From an uncultured Collinsella sp. (GTDB lineage: Bacteria; Actinomycetota; Coriobacteriia; Coriobacteriales; Coriobacteriaceae): a stretch of DNA of 15,109 nt. Shown here in pieces: positions 5,817 to 12,229 of the stretch. Every line of letters starts with the position of its first letter. Positions within the stretch are counted from its first letter, which is position 1. The stretch lies in the NCBI GenBank assembly GCA_902470915.1, contig CABRIB010000049.1:1-15109 (forward strand). The letters are read 5' to 3'. A model generated the notes under the pieces. That model worked only from the letters and a program-made list of their open reading frames with translations, searched no databases and was not told the DNA's origin. Position numbers and translations under genes: made by a program.

Positions 5817-7096
5817 ATGGTCTTAAGAATGCTTTCCGCATCAAAGAATTGCGCGAAAAGATTCTTTTTACCATAGCTATGCTCGTCGTGTACCGCATTG
5901 GTGCGCACGTTCCTGTGCCCGGCATTCCCTTCCAGGGGATGCTGGGCCTTTTCTCGACCGATAACAATTCGGTCGCCGCAGGTGCTATGGCCCTCCTGAA
6001 TCTTTTCTCTGGCGGCGCGTTGAGCTATGTGTCGGTGTTTTCGCTGGGCATCATGCCTTACATCACCAGCTCGATCATCCTCCAGATGCTCCAGGCCGTC
6101 GTGCCTTCCCTGCATGAGCTTGCCCGCGAGGGCGAGGTCGGTCAGACCAAGATTACGCAGTATTCGCGTTACCTCACCCTGGCTCTGGCAATCCTCAACT
6201 CCGTGGGTTACCTCTTCCTCTTTAAGAGCTTCGGCATCAGCTTCAATGGCGCCGGCGCTCCCGAGATCATCTTCGACCTCATGATTGTCGGCACGCTCAC
6301 CGCGGGCGCCATGCTGATCATGTGGATTGGTGAGCTCATCACCCAGCGCGGTATCGGCAATGGCATGTCGCTGATCATCTTTGCGAACATCATGGCCGGT
6401 CTGCCGCAGGCGATCTTCTCCAGCACCGAGGGCAATGCCGGTGGCATCATCACCATGGTGATCATCTGCGCCATCATCTTGCTGGTTATCCCGCTGATTG
6501 TTTTCCTTGAGCGTGGCCAGCGCCGCATCCCGGTTTCCTACGCCAAACGCGTCGTGGGCCGTCGCATGATGGGTGGCCAGACCACCTACCTGCCCATTAA
6601 GGTCAACACCGCGGGTGTCGTGCCGATCATCTTCGCTTCGGCGCTGCTGTACTTCCCGGCTCAGATTGCCGTGTTCTTCCCCGGCATCGGTTGGATTCAG
6701 GCAGTTGCCTCCGCGCTTTCGACCGGTTGGCTCAACTGGGTGCTTAACGTTGTCCTCATCGTGTTCTTCGCGTACTTCTACACCTCCATGGTGTTCAATC
6801 CCGATGACACGGCCGACAACCTTAAGAAGCAGGGCGGCTTTATTCCGGGCGTGCGTCCGGGTAGGGCTACCGCGGCCTACATCAAGAACGCGCTCAACAA
6901 GATTACGCTTCCCAGCGCTGTCTTTTTGGCGCTTATCGCCATCGTGCCTTCGATCATCTTCTCCTTCACGGGTAACCATCTGATCCAGGCATTTGGTGGC
7001 ACGTCCATCCTCATCATGGTCGGCGTCGTGCTCGACACGGTCGATAAGCTCGAAGGCCAGATCAAGATGTATGATTACGATGGATTCTTTAAATAG
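5810..7096 (+). CDS. secY: Preprotein translocase channel subunit SecY
   Basis: The 428-residue protein forms the membrane pore through which SecA, or the ribosome, passes exported and membrane proteins with SecE and SecG. About ten hydrophobic segments are visible (near residues 17-36, 70-95, 118-138, 150-172, 182-200, 213-234, 270-290, 308-328, 366-386, 393-410). Conserved cytosolic stretches include GIGNGMSLIIF, GQRRIPVSYAKR and FNPDDTADNLKKQGGFIPG, which faces SecA and the ribosome. The start is GTG at 5810 overlapping the rplO stop; the nearby ATG at 5817 is out of frame. GGAAAGGTCG inside rplO can serve as ribosome site. Length and motifs are ordinary. Confidence 0.98.
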   Translation: MLNGLKNAFRIKELREKILFTIAMLVVYRIGAHVPVPGIPFQGMLGLFSTDNNSVAAGAMALLNLFSGGALSYVSVFSLGIMPYITSSIILQMLQAVVPSLHELAREGEVGQTKITQYSRYLTLALAILNSVGYLFLFKSFGISFNGAGAPEIIFDLMIVGTLTAGAMLIMWIGELITQRGIGNGMSLIIFANIMAGLPQAIFSSTEGNAGGIITMVIICAIILLVIPLIVFLERGQRRIPVSYAKRVVGRRMMGGQTTYLPIKVNTAGVVPIIFASALLYFPAQIAVFFPGIGWIQAVASALSTGWLNWVLNVVLIVFFAYFYTSMVFNPDDTADNLKKQGGFIPGVRPGRATAAYIKNALNKITLPSAVFLALIAIVPSIIFSFTGNHLIQAFGGTSILIMVGVVLDTVDKLEGQIKMYDYDGFFK

Positions 7097-7114
7097 GCTA
7101 GAGGAGGATTGCTC

Positions 7115-7741
7115 ATGAACCTCGTATTGCTCGGAGCTCCGGGTGCCGGTAAGGGCACCGTCGCACAGGAGCTCGTCGCCGAGTTTGGCGTCGCTCACAT
7201 TTCCACGGGCGACCTGCTGCGTGCTGCCGTTAAGGGTGGCACCGAGCTTGGTATTCAGGCTAAGAAGTACATGGACGCTGGCGAGCTCGTTCCCGACCAG
7301 CTCGTGATCGACCTTGTCAAGGAGCGCCTTGCCGCCGACGATGCCCAGCAGGGCTTCATCCTCGACGGCTTCCCGCGCAACACCGCCCAGGCTGTGACGC
7401 TCGATTCCGAGCTCTCCGCCATGGGCCGCGAGATCGATTGCGCCCTTCTGGTCGATGTGGCCCCCGAGGTTATCATCGATCGTCTGTCTTCGCGTCGCAC
7501 CTGCCGCGCCTGCGGTTACACCGGCACCGCCGACGATGTCACCTGCCCCAAGTGCGGTGGCGAGATGTATCAGCGCGACGACGACAAGCCCGAGACCATC
7601 AAGAACCGTCTCGACGTCTACGAGAAGTCCACGAGCCCGCTCGTCGACTACTATCGTGGCCAGGGTCTGCTCAAGTCGGTCAACGGTGACCAGGCTCGCG
7701 AGACCGTGTACGGGGATGTCAAAGAGGCTCTCGGTCTATGA
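7115..7741 (+). CDS. adk: Adenylate kinase with short zinc LID
   Basis: This 208-residue cytosolic enzyme interconverts ATP + AMP and 2 ADP. The P-loop is GAPGAGKGT (7-15), the AMP-binding region has STGDLLR (30-36), and LDGFPRN (83-89) is conserved. The LID carries four cysteines, Cys130, Cys133, Cys144 and Cys147, a zinc-ribbon pattern, followed by YQRDDD (152-157). The Cys pairs are only ten residues apart, so the LID is several residues shorter than in typical long-form zinc adenylate kinases. I chose ATG 7115 over an in-frame TTG at 7109 because GAGGAGG (7101-7107) abuts the TTG but is seven bases from the ATG. Its TGA overlaps the map start (ATGA). Confidence 0.97.
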   Translation: MNLVLLGAPGAGKGTVAQELVAEFGVAHISTGDLLRAAVKGGTELGIQAKKYMDAGELVPDQLVIDLVKERLAADDAQQGFILDGFPRNTAQAVTLDSELSAMGREIDCALLVDVAPEVIIDRLSSRRTCRACGYTGTADDVTCPKCGGEMYQRDDDKPETIKNRLDVYEKSTSPLVDYYRGQGLLKSVNGDQARETVYGDVKEALGL

Positions 7742-8526
7742 TCAAGATTAAGTCTGCAACGCAAATCGAGCAGATGAAGAAGGCAGGAGCGCTATCTAAG
7801 ATGGCGCTCCGCCACGTTGGAGCCATGGTGTGCCCCGGCGTTTCGACTTTTGAGCTCGATCAGCTCGCGGAGCAGATTATCCGCATGCATGGCGGCACCC
7901 CGGCCTTTAAGGGTTACGGCGGGTTCCCGGGGACCATTTGCGCATCGATCAACGATGCCGTGGTCCACGGTATTCCCAACCCCGACATGATCCTGCGCGA
8001 TGGCGATATCATCTCCATCGATACGGGAGCCGTTGTCGACGGTTGGGTCGGCGATAACGCTTGGACGTTTTTCGTCGGTACCCCTACGCCCGAAGCCAAG
8101 GCTTTGTGCGAGGTCACGCGCGATTGCCTTAAGGCTGCCATCGAGCAGGCTGTTCCCGGTAACCATATCGGGGACGTCGGTTATGCCGTTCAGTCCCTCG
8201 TCGAGTCTCACGGTTACGGCGTGCTTCGCGACTATGTGGGTCATGGCATTGGCCGCGTGATGCACGAGGACCCCAACGTTCCTAACTATGGAAAGAAGGG
8301 GAGGGGCGTTCGCCTCCAGGCCGGCATGGTCATTGCCATCGAGCCGATGGTTACGATGGGCTCCAACCATGTGAGCACGGGCTCCGACGGTTGGATTGTT
8401 ACGACCAACGACCACCTGCCCGCCGCGCACTACGAGAACACCGTCGCCATTACCAATGACGGTCCGGTGATTCTGACCACGGATGCCCAAGGTGCTTGGT
8501 GTTCGCTCCAAGGCGGAGAAATGTAA
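7738..8526 (+). CDS. map: Methionine aminopeptidase, type I
   Basis: The 262-residue enzyme removes the initiator methionine from new proteins. The five metal ligands of the pita-bread fold can be placed: Asp95 and Asp106 (IDTGAVVDGWVGDNAW), His169 (YVGHGIGR), Glu202 (IAIEPM) and Glu233 (AHYENTVAI). His77 (VVHGIP) and His176 (MHEDPNVPN) are the usual active-site histidines. No extra N-terminal SH3-like zinc extension is present. The ATG overlaps the adk stop by four bases. A very long hairpin follows the gene, which probably closes this transcription unit. Confidence 0.98.
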   Translation: MIKIKSATQIEQMKKAGALSKMALRHVGAMVCPGVSTFELDQLAEQIIRMHGGTPAFKGYGGFPGTICASINDAVVHGIPNPDMILRDGDIISIDTGAVVDGWVGDNAWTFFVGTPTPEAKALCEVTRDCLKAAIEQAVPGNHIGDVGYAVQSLVESHGYGVLRDYVGHGIGRVMHEDPNVPNYGKKGRGVRLQAGMVIAIEPMVTMGSNHVSTGSDGWIVTTNDHLPAAHYENTVAITNDGPVILTTDAQGAWCSLQGGEM

Positions 8527-8531
8527 AAGTC

Positions 8532-8639
8532 GCCGCCCCCTGATGCCCAACCTCGCCTTTCAATTTCGAAGGCATGACCCCAAGGTCTATGCCTTCTCAT
8601 TTCAAGGCGATCTTGGGCATCAGGGAACGGCTTTGTTTT
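8532..8639 (+). terminator. Very long imperfect hairpin after map, probable terminator
   Basis: The 5' arm from about 8532 to 8579 folds on the 3' arm from 8584 to 8631. Pairing blocks are GCCG 8532-8535 with 8628-8631, CCCTGATGCCCAA 8538-8550 with 8613-8625, TCGCCTT 8553-8559 with 8604-8610, GAAGGCAT 8568-8575 with 8589-8596, and GACC 8576-8579 with GGTC 8584-8587. TTTGTTTT follows (8632-8639). The nearly 100-base stem is far longer than a usual intrinsic terminator, so a small inverted-repeat element that doubles as terminator is another reading. Confidence 0.65.
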
Positions 8640-8654
8640 ACATTTCAAATGTAA
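8638..8654. promoter_or_regulatory. Operator-like 17-base palindrome upstream of infA
   Basis: TTACATTTCAAATGTAA is a perfect palindrome around the central C at 8646 (8638-8645 against 8647-8654). It begins at the end of the T-run of the map hairpin and lies about 60 bases upstream of the infA -10 candidate. Its AT-rich, symmetric form fits a dimeric regulator's site. No regulator is identified. Confidence 0.45.
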
Positions 8655-8690
8655 CAAGTTCCACTTAGTTGTGGAGCCATTACGAAGTTA

Positions 8691-8719
8691 TTACGATGCG
8701 TGCATACGTGTTGTAGAAT
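8691..8719 (+). promoter_or_regulatory. Candidate promoter of infA
   Basis: TAGAAT (8714-8719) is a good -10 match. The hexamer 17 bases upstream is TTACGA (8691-8696), a poor -35. It lies between the probable terminator after map and infA, in an AT-richer stretch, so a new transcription start here makes sense. Confidence 0.45.
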
Positions 8720-8758
8720 ACTCAATCGCTGTCGTTTTCTAGAGAAAGATGATTGCTT

Positions 8759-8977
8759 GTGAAGAAGGAAGACGCAATTGAGCTCGAGGGTACGGTAAAG
8801 GAACCGTTGCCCAACGCCATGTTTAAGGTCGAGCTCGAGAACGGTCATTCGGTTCTGTGCAACATTTCTGGCAAGATCCGAATGAATTACATCCGTATTC
8901 TCCCCGGTGACAGGGTTGTCGTGGAGCTTTCCCCGTACGACCTGACCCGCGGCCGCATCACCTATCGCTACAAATAG
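8759..8977 (+). CDS. infA: Translation initiation factor IF-1
   Basis: The 72-residue protein is a single OB-fold that sits in the ribosomal A site during initiation. Conserved stretches are EDAIELEGTV, EPLPNAMFKVELENGH, NYIRILPGDRV and SPYDLTRGRITYRYK. The start is either GTG 8759 (chosen, giving MKKEDAIE) or TTG 8753 (two residues longer); there is no in-frame ATG. The upstream GAGAAAGATG is a weak ribosome site that suits either. The gene is separated from map by 232 bases with a long hairpin, and from rpmJ by 150 bases with leader-like stems. Confidence 0.96.
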   Translation: MKKEDAIELEGTVKEPLPNAMFKVELENGHSVLCNISGKIRMNYIRILPGDRVVVELSPYDLTRGRITYRYK

Positions 8978-8988
8978 CGGCACGTATA

Positions 8989-9078
8989 CACGCACTCCAT
9001 TTCCGACTGCAGGCTTAGCTCAACCTACGGTCGGATTGTGTGTGAAGACCAGCCATAGTTTTAAACGCCTGCGGCTGG
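8989..9078 (+). promoter_or_regulatory. Structured leader upstream of rpmJ
   Basis: Two stems are visible. CACGCAC (8989-8995) pairs with GTGTGTG (9038-9044) and, across an internal loop, TCCGAC (9002-9007) pairs with GTCGGA (9030-9035). A second stem pairs CCAGCC (9049-9054) with GGCTGG (9073-9078). They fill the gap between infA and rpmJ and have no T-run after them. Position at the head of the alpha-type operon makes ribosomal protein feedback (S4 in known bacteria) a reasonable idea, but the fold does not prove it. Confidence 0.4.
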
Positions 9079-9127
9079 GCGAGTAGATAGTAGGGAAGTA
9101 GTTTGAGCGCTACCGAAAGGAAGAACG

Positions 9128-9241
9128 ATGAAGGTACGTCCTTCGGTCAAGAAGATGTGCGATAAGTGCAAAATCATTAGGCGCCATGGCAAGGTCCTCG
9201 TCATTTGCGAGAACCCCCGTCATAAGCAGCGTCAGGGTTAA
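9128..9241 (+). CDS. rpmJ: 50S ribosomal protein L36, zinc-binding form
   Basis: This 37-codon gene encodes MKVRPSVKKM followed by a zinc ribbon with Cys11, Cys14, Cys27 and His32, then a basic end. The length and the four ligands are those of the zinc-containing L36, a small large-subunit protein bound to 23S rRNA. CGAAAGGAAG lies seven or so bases before the ATG. It sits in its usual place between infA and rpsM, and rpsM begins 14 bases downstream. Confidence 0.97.
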   Translation: MKVRPSVKKMCDKCKIIRRHGKVLVICENPRHKQRQG

Positions 9242-9255
9242 GAGAGGAGACTACG

Positions 9256-9630
9256 TTGGCCCGTATTAATGGTGTCGACCTCCCGCGTGAGAAGCGCGTT
9301 GAGATCGGTCTGACCTACATTTACGGCATCGGCCGCACCACTGCGACGAAGATTTGCGTCGAGTGCAACGTTAACGTGGATACGCGCGTTAAGGACCTCA
9401 CCGAGGATGAGGTTAACGCCATCCGCGATTATATCGACAAGAACCAGATCATGGTTGAGGGCGACCTCCGCCGTGAGCGCAACCAGAACGTCAAGCGCCT
9501 TATGGACATCGGCTGCAACCGCGGCCTTCGTCACCGCAAGGGCCTCCCGGTCCGCGGCCAGCGCACCCACACTAACGCTCGTACCCGCAAGGGCCCGAAG
9601 CGTCAGATCGGTGCTAAGAAGAAGAAATAA
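9256..9630 (+). CDS. rpsM: 30S ribosomal protein S13
   Basis: The 124-residue protein is a standard S13, a small-subunit head protein that bridges to L5 and contacts P-site tRNA. It begins MARINGVDLPREKR, has LTYIYGIGRTTA at about 19-30, and ends with the signature GLPVRGQRTHTNARTRKG and a lysine tail. The start codon is TTG at 9256, supported by AGAGAGGAG just upstream and by agreement with the family's N-terminus. It is the first full-size gene of the alpha-type run. Confidence 0.97.
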   Translation: MARINGVDLPREKRVEIGLTYIYGIGRTTATKICVECNVNVDTRVKDLTEDEVNAIRDYIDKNQIMVEGDLRRERNQNVKRLMDIGCNRGLRHRKGLPVRGQRTHTNARTRKGPKRQIGAKKKK

Positions 9631-9644
9631 GGAGCGCTAGATAG

Positions 9645-10049
9645 ATGGCTACTGCTAAGAAGAACGTTCGCGCTGCCCGTCTGAAGCGCGCGGACCGTAA
9701 GAACATTTCCGTGGGCCAGGCTCACATTCGTTCTACGTTCAACAACACGATCGTTTCGATCACCGATCCCCAGGGCAACGTCATTTCCTGGAAGTCGGCT
9801 GGCCAGGTGGGCTTCAAGGGCTCCCGTAAGTCCACGCCGTTCGCTGCCCAGATGGCTGCCGAGGCTGCTGCCAAGCAGGCCATGGAGCACGGTATGAAGA
9901 AGGTTTCCGTCTTCGTCAAGGGCCCCGGCTCCGGTCGTGAGACCGCCATCCGCTCCCTCCAGGCTGCTGGCCTCGAGGTCTCGAGCATCCAGGACAAGAC
10001 CCCCATTCCGCACAACGGCTGCCGCCCCAAGAAGCGTCGCCGCGTGTAA
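9645..10049 (+). CDS. rpsK: 30S ribosomal protein S11
   Basis: The 134-residue protein is a typical S11, part of the small-subunit platform where the Shine-Dalgarno helix lies. It has a basic N-terminus, AHIRSTFNNTIVSITD (26-41), VKGPGSGRETAIRSL and the conserved end DKTPIPHNGCRPKKRRRV. The ATG at 9645 follows AAGGAGCGC. Spacing to rpsM is 14 bases and to rpsD 19 bases, consistent with one operon. Confidence 0.98.
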   Translation: MATAKKNVRAARLKRADRKNISVGQAHIRSTFNNTIVSITDPQGNVISWKSAGQVGFKGSRKSTPFAAQMAAEAAAKQAMEHGMKKVSVFVKGPGSGRETAIRSLQAAGLEVSSIQDKTPIPHNGCRPKKRRRV

Positions 10050-10068
10050 CTGAAAGGATCGTATCAAT

Positions 10069-10665
10069 ATGGCAATCGACAGGACTCCTGTTCTTAAGCG
10101 CTGCCGTCAGCTCGGGATCGATCCCGCTGAGCTCGGTTACAGCAGCAAGAAGGAATCTATCCGTCAGCCCAAGCGCCGTCGCAAGGAATCTGAGTACGGC
10201 ATGCAGCTGCGCGAGAAGCAGAAGGTCAAGTTCATCTATGGCGTTCTGGAGAAGCAGTTCCACGGCTACTTCAACAAGGCCCGTAAGATGAACGGCGTCA
10301 CCGGTGAGAACCTCATGATCATTCTTGAGTCTCGCCTCGACAACGTCGTCTTCCGTCTTGGCTTCGCCCGCACCCGCAAAGAGGCTCGTCAGTCCGTCCG
10401 TCACGGTCACTTCACCGTGAACGGCAAGCGCGTGGACATCCCGTCCTACCGCGTCAAGGCCGGCGACGTCGTCGCTGTCGGCGAGAAGTTCCGTGACCTC
10501 CTCCCCATCAAGGAGGCTCTGATTTCCTCCGAGCGCTTTGAGGTCCCTGGCTGGCTCGAGGTCGATATCGAGAAGCTGTCTGGTAACGTGCTCGCTCTGC
10601 CGACGCGTGAGCAGATCAGCGGTGATATCAACGAGCAGCTCATCGTCGAGCTCTACTCTAAGTAG
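10069..10665 (+). CDS. rpsD: 30S ribosomal protein S4, zinc-free form
   Basis: The 198-residue protein is a primary 16S rRNA-binding protein that nucleates small-subunit assembly; in several bacteria it also represses its own operon. The S4 RNA-binding domain is visible from about residue 88 (SRLDNVVFRLGFARTRKEAR, then HFTVNGKRVDIPSYRV). The N-terminal part has a single cysteine (Cys12), so the four-cysteine zinc site of some S4 proteins is absent. The ATG at 10069 follows GAAAGGATCG. It is complete. Confidence 0.98.
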   Translation: MAIDRTPVLKRCRQLGIDPAELGYSSKKESIRQPKRRRKESEYGMQLREKQKVKFIYGVLEKQFHGYFNKARKMNGVTGENLMIILESRLDNVVFRLGFARTRKEARQSVRHGHFTVNGKRVDIPSYRVKAGDVVAVGEKFRDLLPIKEALISSERFEVPGWLEVDIEKLSGNVLALPTREQISGDINEQLIVELYSK

Positions 10666-10697
10666 TCCATCCGGGCTGCTGAGGCTGGAGGTAATAC

Positions 10698-11639
10698 ATG
10701 TCAGAATTCATTAGGCCTCAGGTTCAGGTCGAAGAGATCAACGAGACGTCTGCTCGTGTCTCCGTCGAGCCGCTCGAGCGTGGTTACGGCGATACGCTGG
10801 GTAACTCCCTTCGTCGCGTTCTTCTGTCCTCGCTCGAGGGTGCCGCCGTCGAGGCTATTCAGATCGATGGTGCGCAGCACGAGTTCATGACCATCCCTAA
10901 CATGGTCGAGGATGTCACCGACATCGTCCTGAATGTCAAGGGTCTTGTCTTCAGGGCTCTCGGCACGACCGACGAGGCGACCGCCACCATCTCGGTTGAC
11001 GGCCCCTGCGAGGTCACCGGTGCGGACTTCTTTATTCCGTCCGAGTTTGAGCTGGTCAACCCCGAGCAGCACATCGCTACGCTCACCGAGGGTGGCCATC
11101 TCACCATGAGCATGCGCATCGGCTATGGCCGCGGCTATGTTTCTGGCGAGGCCAACAAGCGCGACAACGATCCCATCGGTGTGATCCACGTCGACTCGCT
11201 GTACTCGCCGGTTTCCCGTTGCGCCAAGCTCGTTGAGGCTTGCCGTGTCGGTCAGCACACCGACTACGACCGCCTTGTCCTCGAGATCGAGACCAACGGC
11301 TCCATCGCCCCGCGCGACGCCGTGGTCCAGGCTGCCAATATCATCAACCAGCATATGGCCGCATTTATGAACCTTGCCGAGACCCCCGAGGTCGAGGAGG
11401 AGGCTTCGATCTTCGCTCCCGAGGTCACCAACGACAACGCCGAGCTGGACAAGCAGATCGAGGATCTGGACCTTTCCGTCCGTTCCTACAACTGCCTTAA
11501 GCGCGCCAGCATTCACTCGGTCCGTCAGCTCGTTGAGTTCTCGGAGAACGATCTGCTCAACATCCGTAACTTCGGTGTTAAGTCGATCGAGGAAGTGAAG
11601 GACAAGCTTGAGTCCATGGGCCTGAGCCTGAAGGCTTAA
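10698..11639 (+). CDS. rpoA: DNA-directed RNA polymerase alpha subunit
   Basis: The 313-residue protein has both alpha domains. The assembly N-domain contains GYGDTLGNSLRRVLLSS (29-45) and runs to about 230. An acidic linker follows, and the C-domain (257-313) has helix-hairpin-helix DNA-binding residues at the UP-element contact positions: Arg262, Asn265, Gly293, Lys295 and Ser296, equivalent to E. coli 265, 268, 296, 298 and 299. The alpha dimer seeds polymerase assembly. GGAGGTAATAC precedes the ATG. rpsD lies 32 bases upstream and rplQ 30 bases downstream. Confidence 0.99.
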   Translation: MSEFIRPQVQVEEINETSARVSVEPLERGYGDTLGNSLRRVLLSSLEGAAVEAIQIDGAQHEFMTIPNMVEDVTDIVLNVKGLVFRALGTTDEATATISVDGPCEVTGADFFIPSEFELVNPEQHIATLTEGGHLTMSMRIGYGRGYVSGEANKRDNDPIGVIHVDSLYSPVSRCAKLVEACRVGQHTDYDRLVLEIETNGSIAPRDAVVQAANIINQHMAAFMNLAETPEVEEEASIFAPEVTNDNAELDKQIEDLDLSVRSYNCLKRASIHSVRQLVEFSENDLLNIRNFGVKSIEEVKDKLESMGLSLKA

Positions 11640-11669
11640 TGCTTCGCATATTTGAGGAGAAACTAGACC

Positions 11670-12137
11670 ATGCGTCACAACGTTAAGAAGGGCCTGAAGC
11701 TCGGCACCGATGCGAGCCACACCAAGGCCATGAAGAAGAGCCTTGCTAAGGCCCTCTTCGAGAACGACCGCATCAAGACCACCGAGACCCGCGCTAAGGC
11801 GCTGCGTTCGGTCGTCGATCCGATCATCACCTGGGCCAAGAAGGGCGACCTGCACTCTCGTCGTCTGGCTATCGCCAAGCTCGGTGATAAGCAGCTCGTT
11901 GCCGAGATCTTCGACAAGGCTGCCCAGGGCATGTGGCAGGACCGCAACGGCGGTTACACCCGCATCATGAAGCTCGGCAACCGCAAGGGCGACAACGCTC
12001 CCATCGTTATCATGGAGCTCGTCACCGAGCCTTGCACGCCTAAGGCCAAGAAGGCTGCTCCGGCCCCCAAGAAGGCCGCTGCTCCCAAGAAGGTCGAGGC
12101 TGTCGAGGAGGCTCCTGCTGAGGAGACCGCTGAGTAG
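11670..12137 (+). CDS. rplQ: 50S ribosomal protein L17 with Ala/Lys-rich C-terminal tail
   Basis: The L17 core occupies residues 1 to about 118, with MRHNVKKGLKLG at the start, SLAKALFENDRIKTTETRAK (24-43) and the usual end GDNAPIVIMELV. L17 lies near the peptide exit tunnel of the large subunit. A 37-residue tail (119-155) rich in Ala, Lys, Pro and then Glu follows the core, making the protein longer than the roughly 120 residues of short forms; such tails occur in other actinobacteria and are probably disordered. The ATG at 11670 follows TGAGGAGAA. It is the last gene before a strong terminator. Confidence 0.97.
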   Translation: MRHNVKKGLKLGTDASHTKAMKKSLAKALFENDRIKTTETRAKALRSVVDPIITWAKKGDLHSRRLAIAKLGDKQLVAEIFDKAAQGMWQDRNGGYTRIMKLGNRKGDNAPIVIMELVTEPCTPKAKKAAPAPKKAAAPKKVEAVEEAPAEETAE

Positions 12138-12162
12138 ACATTCCGTCTGCATAGGCTATATT
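12135..12162 (+). promoter_or_regulatory. Candidate truA promoter overlapping the rplQ stop
   Basis: TAGACA (12135-12140, 5/6 to TTGACA) and TATATT (12157-12162, 5/6 to TATAAT) are separated by 16 bases. The -35 overlaps the rplQ stop codon. A start six to eight bases after the -10 would fall at about 12168-12170, inside the 5' arm of the following terminator hairpin, so this transcript would lack most of that stem. Confidence 0.55.
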
Positions 12163-12163
12163 C

Positions 12164-12194
12164 GAGGGGTACGTTCGCGTACCCCTCTTTTTTT
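12164..12194 (+). terminator. Intrinsic terminator of the alpha-type operon
   Basis: GAGGGGTACG (12164-12173) pairs perfectly with CGTACCCCTC (12178-12187) around a TTCG loop, followed by seven T (12188-12194). It lies 26 bases after the rplQ stop and 35 bases before the truA ATG. Confidence 0.95.
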
Positions 12195-12229
12195 GTCGCG
12201 ATACCGTTACTTGTTTGTTGGGAGCGCCC

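Noticed and set aside
7109..7114. TTG at 7109 as the adk start
   Set aside because: The ribosome site ends one base before it, while it is well spaced for the ATG at 7115, where the family's N-terminus begins.
5813..7198. A 461-codon open frame antisense to secY and adk
   Set aside because: It is the reverse of a certain membrane protein gene; the product is a charged His/Asp/Arg-rich sequence typical of antisense frames in GC-rich DNA.
8483..8668. A 61-codon frame through the hairpin after map
   Set aside because: It overlaps the map 3' end and reads both arms of the long hairpin; no ribosome site or protein features.
10701..12152. A 483-codon open frame antisense to rpoA and rplQ
   Set aside because: It mirrors the codon bias of two certain genes, its translation is low-complexity and rich in Leu, Asp, Gly and Val, and it has no ribosome site or known motif.
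12215..12229. TTG at 12215 as the truA start
   Set aside because: The only ribosome-site match lies between it and the ATG at 12230.
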